A stretch of DNA of 64,000 bases, taken from assembly GCA_965246995.1 (NCBI GenBank), contig OZ252008.1, forward strand, positions 930,001-994,000. Direction: 5' to 3'. Origin of the DNA: VXRJ01 sp965246995 (GTDB taxonomy: Bacteria; Acidobacteriota; Vicinamibacteria; Vicinamibacterales; UBA8438). Position numbers and translations under genes: made by a program. Shown piece after piece: positions 17,122 to 26,284 of the stretch (its first letter is position 1; each line of letters begins with the position of its first letter). The notes beneath the pieces were generated by a model. That model saw only the letters and a list, made by a program, of their open reading frames with translations, did not search any database and was not told the origin of the DNA.

Positions 17122-17702
17122 TTGGCCCGATACTTCGCTGCCTCCGCCGGCGCCCTGACAGCGGCGCTGCTGGTCGCCGCTCCCGTGCCGGAGGCGGCCT
17201 ACCTCGAAGGTCCGCCGCCGGCCCACTCCGGTGGTTTCGGCGGCGACACCTGCCACGCCTGCCATTTCGAGAACGACCTCGATGCCCCCGGCGGCTCGCT
17301 CACGCTCGGCGGCGTGCCGGACACGTTCGACCCGTCGGCGACCTACCGCATCACGGTGTCCCTGGAGCGGCCCGGGATGGGGCGTGCCGGTTTCCAGTTG
17401 GCGGCTCGTGTAATGAAGGGGAGGGCGCCGGCGGGCCGGCGGGCGCCCTGCAGGTCCTGGGCGGCGACGAGCGCGTACAGGCCGTTGCGGCAGCGGACGG
17501 CGTGACCTATGCCCAGCACACGGAGCCGGGAACCACGCTCACCGGCCCCGGAACAGCCTCCTGGACCGTCGAATGGCGCCCGCCCGCCTTCGACGCAACG
17601 TCGGTCGTCTTCCACCTGGCCGCGAACGCAGCTAACGACGACGCGTCGGAGTTCGGCGACTACATCTACACGGTGTCGGCGACGACGCGTCCTGCTAGTT
17701 GA
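17122..17702 (+). pseudogene. Choice-of-anchor V (Reeler-type) haem-motif protein, frameshifted
   Basis: From a TTG at 17122 the first frame encodes a signal peptide and AHSGGFGGDTCHACHFEND, with a CxxCH haem motif, then the Reeler-type strands TYRITVSLERPGMGRAGFQLAAR. The homology then moves to another frame (NEGEGAGGPAGALQVLGGDE through GDYIYTVSATTRPAS, ending at 17702). Restoring one base near 17413, in CGTGTAATGAAG, joins the halves into ARVNEGEGAGG. It is either a real single-base deletion or a sequencing error. The gene follows the Vgb-like gene and ends 8 bp inside the convergent SirB1 gene. Confidence 0.65.
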
Positions 17703-18603
17703 GGCTGGCGACACGCCGGCGGAGCGCCTTGACATGCTCCCAGATCTCGGACTGCTCGTTCTGTCCTTCGGTCTCGCCATCATCGCCGTCGTCCGCATCC
17801 GCTTCCTCCCGTCGGGAGGTGAAACGGAGGTAGGCTTCGAGGTCCCGCAGCGCTGCCTGGTAGTTATTCAGGTGGTAGGCAAGCAGGCCCCGGTCGCGCA
17901 GCTCCGTTATCGCGGACGGATTGAGTGCGAGAAGCAGGCGCGTGACCGCATGGGCCTGCGGAAACGACCGGAGCTTGACGTAGATCTGTTTGAGGTTGAC
18001 CAGCATCCGGATCAGGATGTCCTGCTTGGTCGCCCGTGCAAGCAGCCGCGGGTCGAGCTCCGCATCTCTCCCGGCGTACTGCTGCAGCAGTGATTCGCAG
18101 TCGCCCTCCGAGAGAATGGCGCCGTCGTGGAACGGGTCCACGATCACGTGACTGATCCCGCCATCCGATCCCGCTGGCCGCGGCGGCGACTTCAGGAGGA
18201 AATGGCCGGGGAAGTTGACACCGTCGATCGGAACCCCGGCCCGGCGTGACACTTCCATGTAGACCAGCGCCAGTGTGATCGGGATGCCGGTCCGGCGGTC
18301 GAGGACGTTGTTCAGGAAGCTGTTCCGCGGATCGTCGTAGTACGCGTGGTTGCCGGCGAAGCCCTGTTCCTTGAACAGATAGGTGCTGAGCGCGGAGATT
18401 CGATAGGCCGGATCGGCGTCGTCGCCAAGCGCCCGGATGCGCAGCGTCGCCTCTTCGCCCATTCGGTCCAGCCGGTCGAGATAGGGCGACGTATCAAGAC
18501 GGGGATACTCGATCCGGGCGATCAGGAATGCGGCCGGGGCCAAGTCGGGGGCGGGCGACTTGGCGACCTCGGTGAAACGCTTGATGAAGTCTTCCGAGAT
18601 CAT
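17695..18603 (-). CDS. SirB1/transglutaminase-like protein with C-terminal TPR
   Basis: 302 aa, no signal peptide. The central region SFLNNVLDRRTGIPITLALVYMEVSRRAGVPIDGVNFPGHFLL is the transglutaminase-like SirB1 core, and HVIVDPFHDG supplies the later part of the site. The C-terminal third contains TPR-like helices (YVKLRSFPQAHAVTRLLLAL, YHLNNYQAALRDLEAYL), then an acidic linker. SirB1 proteins are widespread and poorly characterised. The ATG at 18603 is well placed. The HAD gene lies 100 nt upstream in the same orientation. Confidence 0.85.
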   Translation of the reverse strand: MISEDFIKRFTEVAKSPAPDLAPAAFLIARIEYPRLDTSPYLDRLDRMGEEATLRIRALGDDADPAYRISALSTYLFKEQGFAGNHAYYDDPRNSFLNNVLDRRTGIPITLALVYMEVSRRAGVPIDGVNFPGHFLLKSPPRPAGSDGGISHVIVDPFHDGAILSEGDCESLLQQYAGRDAELDPRLLARATKQDILIRMLVNLKQIYVKLRSFPQAHAVTRLLLALNPSAITELRDRGLLAYHLNNYQAALRDLEAYLRFTSRREEADADDGDDGETEGQNEQSEIWEHVKALRRRVASLN

Positions 18604-18703
18604 CGTCGGGGATCGTGGGACTGGACCGAAGACGGTACGGCCTCGCCCCGGGGACCATTGTAGCCGACGCATAGCAGGGGCCGGGCCCGCCAACACCGGC
18701 GCA

Positions 18704-19387
18704 TCAGGTCAGGAGGGCCGCAAGCGTTTGGCGGTCGAGTTCGTCCAGACTGGCGACGACCGCCGCTGCGCCGGTGAGTTCGTCCGAGGGATAACTGGTG
18801 GTGACGCCGACGCACGGCAGCCCGGCCGCGTTGGCTGACTCGATTCCCCAGCGCGAATCTTCGATGGCGATGAACCCGTCCGGCGAGACAGGGCGGTCGA
18901 GTCCCCGGCAGAGCAGTTCGACCGCGCGCGCGTAGGTGTCGGGCGCCGGCTTGCTCGCCGCCACGTCGTCGGCTGCCACGATTGCAGCGAAGTGCTGCCG
19001 CAGTCCGGAGCGTGTCAGGATGATGTCGATCTCGTGGTGCAGGGCGCCTGACGCCACTGCGAGCGGGACACCGTCTGCCGCGCACTGCTCGATGCAGCGG
19101 CGCGCGGCGGGGTACACCACGTCCGCCGACGCCACCCGTGCCGCGAAGTGGTCCGCTTTCGCGGCCGCCAGCCGCGCGGCATCCTCGGGGTCGATCGAAA
19201 CGTCCTGGTCGCGCGCGATCGCCGCAAACAGTCCGGCGTCGTCCAGGCCAAGGTAGCGCTCCCAGTACGCCTCGTCGGACAGCTTCATCGGTCCACCCGC
19301 GAGCGCGTCCTGAAACGCCCGGAGATGGATAGGCTCGGTATCGGCGATGACGCCGTCGAAATCGAAGATGACGCCGAGCAGCTTCAC
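18704..19387 (-). CDS. HAD-superfamily phosphatase, beta-phosphoglucomutase-like
   Basis: 227 aa cytoplasmic HAD hydrolase with all motifs: IFDFDGVIADTEP (nucleophile Asp plus acid/base Asp), AVASGAL (motif II Ser), KPAPDTY (motif III Lys) and AIEDSRWGIESANAAGL (motif IV). The cap insert after motif I is the alpha-helical C1 type of the PGMB/phosphoglycolate group. The start GTG overlaps the stop of the DUF1684 gene as GTGA, a 4-bp overlap typical of translational coupling. The substrate is probably a small phosphosugar. Confidence 0.85.
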   Translation of the reverse strand: MKLLGVIFDFDGVIADTEPIHLRAFQDALAGGPMKLSDEAYWERYLGLDDAGLFAAIARDQDVSIDPEDAARLAAAKADHFAARVASADVVYPAARRCIEQCAADGVPLAVASGALHHEIDIILTRSGLRQHFAAIVAADDVAASKPAPDTYARAVELLCRGLDRPVSPDGFIAIEDSRWGIESANAAGLPCVGVTTSYPSDELTGAAAVVASLDELDRQTLAALLT

Positions 19388-20061
19388 GGCAGCCGGCGTT
19401 CGTCCTCGGGCGGCAGCTTCTCGCCGGCGAGAATCGGGATGGAGAGGCGGTTCTGCGGTGGCGGGAATGGACAATCGAACTGCTCGTCGAAGTAGCAGGT
19501 CGGATGGTATGCCCGGTTGAAGTCGAGGTCGTACACGCCGGTGGGCGAAAACGGCAGGTCGAGGTAGCGGCCGGCGGCGTAGGTCTCCATGCGGCTCGTT
19601 TCATCGCGGAACGGGACGAACAGTCCCGGGTCACCGTCGGAGACCAGGGCGTCCAGCCGATACTGCTCCCCTTGCAGGATGAACTCCAGGTGGCCGACAT
19701 GCTCCATCTCTCGGACCAGTCCGGTCGATGTCGGGATGTCGAATACCTCCGGGTCTTCCGCCAGAACCAGGTTGGCGGGTACGCGATACGCGGGATTCGG
19801 CTCGTAGTAACGCAGCGGCACCATCCATGAGCGGCGGTCTAGCGGCACCGGCGACTCGGCGCTGTTGCGGAAGAAATCATCCTTGAAGACGCGGTCCTCG
19901 AGCAGACGACCGACGTAGTTCCCCTCGTCGGGTGGCGGCGGACTGCATGCCGCTGCGGAGACGGCCGATACCAACAGCGCCAGCGCCCAGAAGTATCGAA
20001 ACCCGGGCCGCGGGATAGGGTGACGCGCGGCGCCCACGCTCGTGGAGATCGTCCTGACCAT
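19384..20061 (-). CDS. DUF1684 lipoprotein
   Basis: 225 aa. The N-terminus has a hydrophobic stretch ending in a lipobox-like SAAACS, so it is probably a lipoprotein. The C-terminal half carries the DUF1684 signature: RYLDLPFSPTGVYDLDFNRA, then YHPTCYFDEQFDCPFPPPQN and IPILAGEK. Family function is unknown. A TAGGAG, which includes the stop codon of fadE, lies 8 nt before its ATG and probably serves as the ribosome binding site. It is therefore co-transcribed with fadE upstream and, by GTGA overlap, coupled to the HAD gene downstream. Confidence 0.85.
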   Translation of the reverse strand: MVRTISTSVGAARHPIPRPGFRYFWALALLVSAVSAAACSPPPPDEGNYVGRLLEDRVFKDDFFRNSAESPVPLDRRSWMVPLRYYEPNPAYRVPANLVLAEDPEVFDIPTSTGLVREMEHVGHLEFILQGEQYRLDALVSDGDPGLFVPFRDETSRMETYAAGRYLDLPFSPTGVYDLDFNRAYHPTCYFDEQFDCPFPPPQNRLSIPILAGEKLPPEDERRLP

Positions 20062-20072
20062 TCGACGGGCTC

Positions 20073-21854
20073 CTAGAGTGGGTACGCTCCTCGCTCGACC
20101 GCAGCGTCCGCCAGGCGGCGTCGGATCGCCACGGCATTGACCGGGATCACTTTCAGCAGCCGGCGGAGTACTGCGAGATGCGTCCGGAGCGTGTCGCCCT
20201 CCGCCATTGCCGCGAGCGCGGCCCGCGCCGTAACGTCAATCCGCAACGCGGCGTCGCTGACGTACACGGCCGCGGCATCCACCTGCCGGTCGGCGCCGGG
20301 CACGCCCTCCGCGGACGCGGCGCGCGCCCGCTGCACCACACTGTCGGCCGCGTAGGTGTCGATGATGATGTCGGCCGCGAGCGACAGGATCTCCTGTTCG
20401 TCAGTCAGCTTGTTGCCATGCGTCTGGAGCGCCAGGCCGACGACCGCCAGCACCACCTTCCGGAACATGCCGACGGCGGCGTTCTGCGCTTCGAGCAAAC
20501 CGTTGCCGGCCGGCGCTACGGGGGAGGGTGTCAGCAATTCGTCCTGCAGCTTCCGGGCCGCGTCGATCAGCGGCAAACCTCCCTTGAGCGCCCGTTTGAC
20601 CAGCATGCCGGGGATCAGTAACCGGTTGATCTCGTTCGTCCCTTCGAAGATCCGGTTGACGCGCGAGTCGCGGTAGTGCCGCTCGGCGGGGTAGTCCCGG
20701 ACGAAGCCGTTGCCGCCATGGATCTGCACGTTCTCGTCGAGAACGTAGTGCAGTGCCTCGCTGCCGGCCACTTTCAGGATCGATGATTCAACCGCGTACT
20801 CCTCAAGGGTCCGCAGTAGCGCCCCGGTGTCTTCCGCGTCCGCCTCGGCGAGAGCGGCGTCAATCAAGCCGGCGGTCCGAAAGACCATCGACTCGATCGC
20901 GTACGTCCTGGCGGTCATCTCGCCCAACTTGTGCTTGATAGCGCCGAAGTTGGCGATTGGCTGGCCGAACTGCTGACGGCTGGCCGCGTAGCGGGCCGCC
21001 TCGCCGACAGCCGATGTCGCGCTGCCGACGGTGGAGGCTCCCAGCTTGAACCGGCCGTAGTTGAGCACGTTGAAGGCGACGCGGTGGCCCTTGCCCACCT
21101 CGCCGAGCAGGTTTTCAGCCGGTACGCGGACGTCCTGCAACACGACCGCGGTCGTCGATGAGCCGTGGAGGCCCATCTTGTGCTCTTCCTTGCCGCTCGC
21201 GACGCCGTCGAATCCCCGCTCGACGATGAACGCGGTGAACTGCTCGCCGTTCACCTTCGCGAACACGATGTAGAGATCGGCGAAGCCGCCGTTCGTGATC
21301 CACATCTTCTCGCCGTTCAGTACGAAGCTGCCGTCCGCCTGCTCGGTCGCGCGTGCGCGGGCGCCGAGCGCGTCGGAGCCGGAGCCGGTTTCACTCAGGC
21401 AATAGGCGCCGACCAGTTCGCCTGACACCAGTTGCGGCAGGTAGCGCTGCTTCTGGTCCTCGGTGCCGAACATCAGGATCGGCAGGATGGCGAGCCCGGT
21501 GTGTGCGCCGATGGTGGAGCTGAACGAACCGCACCGGCCGACCGATCCGCCGATGATTGCCGAACTCACTTTGTCGAGTTCGAGGCCGCCGTACGCCTCC
21601 GGCACGTCGGTCCCGAGCAGCCCCAGCTCGCCTGCCTGCCGGAGCAACTGGCGGGCGAGATCCCAGTCCTTGGACTCGAGCCGATCGTTTTGGGCCAACG
21701 TCTCGTCCGCGAACTGATCGGCGGTCTGGCGGAGGAGCCGATGTTCCTCCGTCATCCGTTCCGGCGTGACAATGGCATTGGGGTCCGTCTCGGCGAGCAG
21801 CCACTCGCCACCCCGTGCCGCGTGTTCCGTTGCCGTCATCGTTGCCGTTGCCAT
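20073..21854 (-). CDS. fadE: Acyl-CoA dehydrogenase (FadE type)
   Basis: 593 aa; catalyses the first, FAD-dependent step of fatty-acid beta-oxidation. Its length matches the Bacillus YusJ/FadE type (about 594 aa) with a C-terminal extension. Visible family motifs are GAYCLSETGSGSD, GEKMWITNGGFAD, IHGGNGFVRDYPAERHYRDS and RIFEGTNEINR, which contains the catalytic Glu. It is the last beta-oxidation gene of a minus-strand run fadN-hydrolase-fadA-fadE. The gap to fadA is about 33 nt. Confidence 0.93.
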   Translation of the reverse strand: MATATMTATEHAARGGEWLLAETDPNAIVTPERMTEEHRLLRQTADQFADETLAQNDRLESKDWDLARQLLRQAGELGLLGTDVPEAYGGLELDKVSSAIIGGSVGRCGSFSSTIGAHTGLAILPILMFGTEDQKQRYLPQLVSGELVGAYCLSETGSGSDALGARARATEQADGSFVLNGEKMWITNGGFADLYIVFAKVNGEQFTAFIVERGFDGVASGKEEHKMGLHGSSTTAVVLQDVRVPAENLLGEVGKGHRVAFNVLNYGRFKLGASTVGSATSAVGEAARYAASRQQFGQPIANFGAIKHKLGEMTARTYAIESMVFRTAGLIDAALAEADAEDTGALLRTLEEYAVESSILKVAGSEALHYVLDENVQIHGGNGFVRDYPAERHYRDSRVNRIFEGTNEINRLLIPGMLVKRALKGGLPLIDAARKLQDELLTPSPVAPAGNGLLEAQNAAVGMFRKVVLAVVGLALQTHGNKLTDEQEILSLAADIIIDTYAADSVVQRARAASAEGVPGADRQVDAAAVYVSDAALRIDVTARAALAAMAEGDTLRTHLAVLRRLLKVIPVNAVAIRRRLADAAVERGAYPL

Positions 21855-21887
21855 CGTCGTCTCCCTGCCCTTCGGTGGCGGCCGGTT

Positions 21888-23078
21888 TCAGAGCCGCTCG
21901 AAGATGCCGGCTGCGCCCATGCCGCCGCCGACGCACATCGTCACCATGCCGTAGCGCCCGTTCCGCCTCTCCAGCTCGTGCAGCAGCGTCGCGGTCAGCT
22001 TTGCGCCCGTGCAGCCGAGGGGATGGCCCAGCGCGATTGCGCCGCCGTTGACGTTCAAGCGATCCGGATCAATCGGGAACTCGCGGAGGCAGGCGAGTAC
22101 CTGAGCCGCGAACGCCTCGTTCAGTTCCACCAAGTCGATATCGTCGATGGTGAGGTTCGCGAGACGCAGCGCCTTCTGCATCGCCGGGACCGGCCCGAGA
22201 CCGAACAGTTCCGGCTTGACACCGGCGGTGGCGTAGGTGACGAACCGTGCGAGCGGCTTCAGCCCGAGCCTCGCAGCATGTTCCGCCGTCGTCACGACCG
22301 CCGCCGCCGCGCCGTCGCTCGTTTGCGACGAGTTGCCGGCGGTTACCGAACCTCTTGCCTTGAAGACCGGCCGCAACGATCCCAGCGCTTCGAGCGACGT
22401 GTCAGCGCGCGGCCCTTCATCGGTGGTGATGACGACCTCGCGGATAGCAGGGCCATTGCCCCCACCGTTCCCGTTTGCCGATTCGGCACGCTGCACGGTA
22501 ACCGAGACGATCTCGTCCTCGAAGCGCCCCGAGTCAATGGCGGCGAGCGCGCGCTGATGGCTCCGGAGCGCGAAGGCGTCCTGTTCCTCTCGTGTGATGC
22601 GCGACTCGCGTGCGTGGTTCTCCGCCACCAGGCCGGTGCTGAGATAGACGTCGGGGTAGTGCTCCACCAGCGCCGGGTTAGGCACGAATTTGTGGCCCAC
22701 CATCGGGACCAGGCTCATCGATTCCGTGCCCCCGGCCACAATCGTCTCTGCCGTGCCGGCCAGAATCCGTTCTGCCGCGAAAGCAATGGACTGCAACCCG
22801 GACGAGCAGAAACGGTTGATCGTGACGGCGGATGCCTCGACCGGGATGCCGGCGCGCAGGCTGGCGATCCGCGCGACGTTCATCCCCTGTTCCGCCTCGG
22901 GCATCGCGCAACCCAGGATTACGTCCTCCACCTTGGCGGGATCCATGTCGCCGGCGCGTTCAAGCGCCGCGCGGATCGCGGTGGCGGCCAGTTCATCCGG
23001 CCGCGTGTTGCGGAACGATCCCTTCGGCGCCTTGGTGGCGGGGGTCCGGACCGCGGAAGCGATGACTGCCTCTCTCAT
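21888..23078 (-). CDS. fadA: Acetyl-CoA acyltransferase (thiolase)
   Basis: 396 aa; performs the last step of the beta-oxidation cycle, thiolysis of 3-ketoacyl-CoA. Active-site motifs are NRFCSSGLQ (nucleophile Cys), GGAIALGHPLGCTG (His) and CVGGGMGAA (second Cys). NEAFA is also present. The ATG at 23078 gives the normal MREAVIASAVRTP opening; a longer in-frame ORF upstream adds unrelated residues. It sits between the alpha/beta-hydrolase and fadE. Confidence 0.93.
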   Translation of the reverse strand: MREAVIASAVRTPATKAPKGSFRNTRPDELAATAIRAALERAGDMDPAKVEDVILGCAMPEAEQGMNVARIASLRAGIPVEASAVTINRFCSSGLQSIAFAAERILAGTAETIVAGGTESMSLVPMVGHKFVPNPALVEHYPDVYLSTGLVAENHARESRITREEQDAFALRSHQRALAAIDSGRFEDEIVSVTVQRAESANGNGGGNGPAIREVVITTDEGPRADTSLEALGSLRPVFKARGSVTAGNSSQTSDGAAAAVVTTAEHAARLGLKPLARFVTYATAGVKPELFGLGPVPAMQKALRLANLTIDDIDLVELNEAFAAQVLACLREFPIDPDRLNVNGGAIALGHPLGCTGAKLTATLLHELERRNGRYGMVTMCVGGGMGAAGIFERL

Positions 23079-23139
23079 GATCTGACTCCGTTCTCGATGC
23101 GTCCACTTTCGGCGCAACTCGCTGCCCTGCCCGCGCGGC

Positions 23140-23952
23140 TCACGCGTGTGCCGGCGACGGAAGGGCCGCGGTTGCTGCGGCGTCGCGCGCAAACTCCGCG
23201 ACCATGCTCGCGAACCGGTCGGGCCGGGTGACCAGTCCGATATGACCGGTCCGTTCGATCCAATCGTACCGCGCTCCGGGGATGGCGTCGAGGTACGATC
23301 GGGTGCTCTCCACCGCCACTACCCGGTCCAGCCCCACCTCGCCCGTCACGATCTGAACCGGCGCCTGGATGCGCGCACAGTCGGCCGTGAAGTCGACCTC
23401 GGCGGCCAGTCGGACCCGCTCGGCCATCCGGGTCGGGGACATCGCGTAGCGGGTCACCCGGTAGAGATGCTCGGCAGCGAACCGGGCGCGGTCTGCCAGG
23501 CTGGGGAACGCGAGAGCGATCTCCGGGTAGAGCCGCAGCGGCGAGCTGAGGGCAAAGATGGGAGAGAGCAGTCGTGGCGCGCGGAGGTACCACTCGACGC
23601 GGCAGCCCGGCCGCCAGCGGGGCGCCGGTGCGGAGGCCAGGGTCAGACTGGTGACGCGCTCGGGCCGAACCGCCGCGTAGTGGAGTGCAACCCACCCGCC
23701 GAACGAGACGCCGCAAAGCGCCGCTCGCGCCACTCCGGCGCGGTCCAGCAAGGCGTCCAGCCAGGACACGTAGCTCTCGAAGCCGAGCGTCTGATCGATC
23801 GCCTGCATGGCGCCGCTATCGCCCGGCAACGAGCCGGTCAGCACGCGCGTGCGCGCCGCCAGGGCATCGACCGCCGGCTTCATCCACTCCCACCGACCCT
23901 GAATCCCTGGGATCAGCACGAGTGGCGTGCCGGCGCCGCGGTCGATGATCAT
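23140..23952 (-). CDS. Alpha/beta-hydrolase within the fad cluster
   Basis: 270 aa, cytoplasmic. Motifs are PLVLIPGIQG (HG-like oxyanion loop), the nucleophile elbow GVSFGG, and TGHIG with the catalytic His. It is close to the MhpC/esterase group. It sits between fadN and fadA with short gaps and the same strand, so it is likely part of the operon; a role as thioesterase or lipase supplying or editing acyl groups is an inference. Confidence 0.78.
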   Translation of the reverse strand: MIIDRGAGTPLVLIPGIQGRWEWMKPAVDALAARTRVLTGSLPGDSGAMQAIDQTLGFESYVSWLDALLDRAGVARAALCGVSFGGWVALHYAAVRPERVTSLTLASAPAPRWRPGCRVEWYLRAPRLLSPIFALSSPLRLYPEIALAFPSLADRARFAAEHLYRVTRYAMSPTRMAERVRLAAEVDFTADCARIQAPVQIVTGEVGLDRVVAVESTRSYLDAIPGARYDWIERTGHIGLVTRPDRFASMVAEFARDAAATAALPSPAHA

Positions 23953-23968
23953 CGTTCGCGCTCCCGGG

Positions 23969-26260
23969 TCAGTTCCTGAGCGGTTTACCAGTCTTCAGGA
24001 TATGCGCCATCCGCTCCTGAGTCTTCGCCTCGCCGAGCAGACTGAGGAATGCTTCCCGTTCAAGGTCCAGCAGATACTGCTCCGTTACCGTGGTGGCGTG
24101 GGGAAGGTCTCCTCCCGCCAGGATACGGGCGAGGAGCCGGCCGATATGCGCGTCATGATCGCTGATCCGTCCGGCGCGCCACGCGATATGGACACCGAGG
24201 TCGAGCGCCGCACGAACGCCGGCTCCGCCCACCGGGATGTCCATCAGCGGTGCGGGCGGATGGTACCCGGTGCGGGCCAGATCGAGCGCCTTGCGCTTCG
24301 CGTCCGTCATCAGCCGTTCGCGGTTCATCGTGATGCCGTCCACCTCGCGGAGCAATCCGAGACGCTTCGCGTCGGCGGCACTGCTCGACACGGTACCGAA
24401 GCCGATCAGTTCGAACGCGCGCTGCACCTGTGGTAGCGAATCGCCTCCCGGCGGCACGAGCCGCGTGAACCGGACCAGCAGCTCTTTCGTTCCGCACCCC
24501 GCCGGGATCAATCCGGCGCCGACCTCCACCTGTCCCATGTAGGTTTCGGCCCCCGCCTGCACCCGATCGCTGTGCAGCGTAATCTCGCAGCCGCCGCCGA
24601 GCGTCAGCCCGGCAGGAGCGGAAACTACCGGTACGGCGGCGTCGCGCAGGCTGACTACCGTCGACTGGAACGTCCGGATCATCAAGTCGAGTTCGTCCCA
24701 GTTCTCGTCCTGCGCCTCGAAGAGTGCCAGCATCAGGTTCGCACCCGCCGAGAACGCCGGCGCGTCGTTGCCGATGACGAGCGCCTCGAAGTTCTTTGTC
24801 GCCTCCTCGATGCCTGCTGTCAGCATGGCGAGGGTGTCGCCGCCGATGGTGTTCATCTTCGAGTGGAACTCGACTGCGAGCACGCCGTCGCCCAAGTCGA
24901 TCAGACTGGCGCCCGGGTTCTCGCGTACTGCCGGCGCTGTTGACTTCGCGCTCCTGAGGATCTGCAGGTCGGACCCGGCGGGCGGCACGAGGCTGTCGCG
25001 GAAGCGAACCTGCGCGGACTCCGTGGCGGTGCGCCGCTTGGCGACCAGCGGAGGCGGATCGTCGCTCGCGCCCGCGGCCTCGAGCACCGCGTCGGCGCCT
25101 ATCGCATCCCACAACTCGAACGGTCCCAGCTCCCAGCCGAAACCCCACTGCATCGCCCGATCGATGTCGTCTATCGAATGCGCGATGATGGGAGCGACAC
25201 GCGCGGCGTATACGAGCGTCGGTGCGAGCGTCGCCCGCAGGAAGTCGCCAACGCGGTCGCGACCCCGAAACAGTGTCCGGATCCGTTCGCCCGCCGCTTC
25301 GATCGACGCGGCGGCGTCGAGCGCCGGCAGCCGCGCCGGCTCACGCGGCCGGTACTCCATTTTCGTCGGATCGAGCGTGACAATCGCGCTTCCCTCCGAG
25401 CGTGACTGCTTCCGGTAGAAGCCGCGCCCCACCTTGGCGCCGATCCAGCCCCGCTCGACCATCTCGGCGATGACCGGCGGCAGTGCGAACGCCGCGCGCT
25501 CCGCGTCGTCGCGGATCTGATCCGCCAGATTGGTGGCGACGAGCGCCGTCACGTCGATGCCGGCGATGTCCATCGTCCGAAACGTCGCCGACTTGGGCCG
25601 GCCGATCGCAGGACCGGTGATTGCGTCGATTTCCTCGATCGTGTAGCTCCCGAGCTGCTCGAAGATCCGCAGCATGCCGTACAGGCCGATGCGGTTCGCG
25701 ATGAAGTTGGGCGTGTCCTTTGCGATCACCACGCCCTTGCCCAGGATGCGATCCCCGAAGCGGGTGATCGTGTCGACGACCGCGGGATCGGTGTCGGCGG
25801 TCGGGATCACCTCGAGCAGCGGCAGGTAGCGGGGTGGATTGAAGAAATGCGTACCGAGCCAGTGGCGGCGGAAAGCGTCGCTGCGCCCCTCTGCGATGCT
25901 GGCGATCGGGATGCCGGAGGTGTTCGAGCTGACGATTGCGTCTTCTGCCCGGTGCGCCTCCACCCTGGAGAGGAGCGTCTGCTTGATATCCAGCCGCTCG
26001 ACGACGGCTTCGACGATCCAGTCGCACTGGGCGAGGCGGTCGAGGTGGGTGTCGAACCCGCCGGTCGTGACCAGACTGGCTGTCGCGGGCGTGAAGAAGG
26101 GAGCCGGCTTCAGTTTCCGTGCGCGGGCCAGACCTTTGCGTGCGGTCGCTTCATCCAGGTCGAGAAGGAGAACCGGCAGTCCCGCGTTGGCGGCGTGGGC
26201 GGCGATCTGCGCCCCCATAACCCCCGCACCCAAGACGCCGACCGATCGGATCTGATGCAC
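23969..26260 (-). CDS. fadN: 3-hydroxyacyl-CoA dehydrogenase/enoyl-CoA hydratase (FadN type)
   Basis: 763 aa bifunctional beta-oxidation enzyme. The dehydrogenase half comes first: GVLGAGVMGAQIAAHAANAG binds NAD, and HFFNPPRYLPLLEVI holds the catalytic His-Glu pair. The crotonase half follows (about 430-640): FSAGANL, then EVGAGLIPAGCGTKELL with an active-site Glu. This order is the Bacillus FadN/YusL type, the reverse of E. coli FadB. The gene set fadN-fadA-fadE matches that type. I prefer the GTG at 26260, which gives the normal MHQIRSVGVLG opening. The longer ORF to 26320 adds residues encoded by a dispersed repeat. Confidence 0.92.
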   Translation of the reverse strand: MHQIRSVGVLGAGVMGAQIAAHAANAGLPVLLLDLDEATARKGLARARKLKPAPFFTPATASLVTTGGFDTHLDRLAQCDWIVEAVVERLDIKQTLLSRVEAHRAEDAIVSSNTSGIPIASIAEGRSDAFRRHWLGTHFFNPPRYLPLLEVIPTADTDPAVVDTITRFGDRILGKGVVIAKDTPNFIANRIGLYGMLRIFEQLGSYTIEEIDAITGPAIGRPKSATFRTMDIAGIDVTALVATNLADQIRDDAERAAFALPPVIAEMVERGWIGAKVGRGFYRKQSRSEGSAIVTLDPTKMEYRPREPARLPALDAAASIEAAGERIRTLFRGRDRVGDFLRATLAPTLVYAARVAPIIAHSIDDIDRAMQWGFGWELGPFELWDAIGADAVLEAAGASDDPPPLVAKRRTATESAQVRFRDSLVPPAGSDLQILRSAKSTAPAVRENPGASLIDLGDGVLAVEFHSKMNTIGGDTLAMLTAGIEEATKNFEALVIGNDAPAFSAGANLMLALFEAQDENWDELDLMIRTFQSTVVSLRDAAVPVVSAPAGLTLGGGCEITLHSDRVQAGAETYMGQVEVGAGLIPAGCGTKELLVRFTRLVPPGGDSLPQVQRAFELIGFGTVSSSAADAKRLGLLREVDGITMNRERLMTDAKRKALDLARTGYHPPAPLMDIPVGGAGVRAALDLGVHIAWRAGRISDHDAHIGRLLARILAGGDLPHATTVTEQYLLDLEREAFLSLLGEAKTQERMAHILKTGKPLRN

Positions 26261-26284
26261 GGGGTTGCCGGAATGCCGGGTGTT

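Noticed and set aside
21432..23231. 599-codon plus-strand open frame
   Set aside because: Antisense to fadE and fadA, both with complete active-site motifs.
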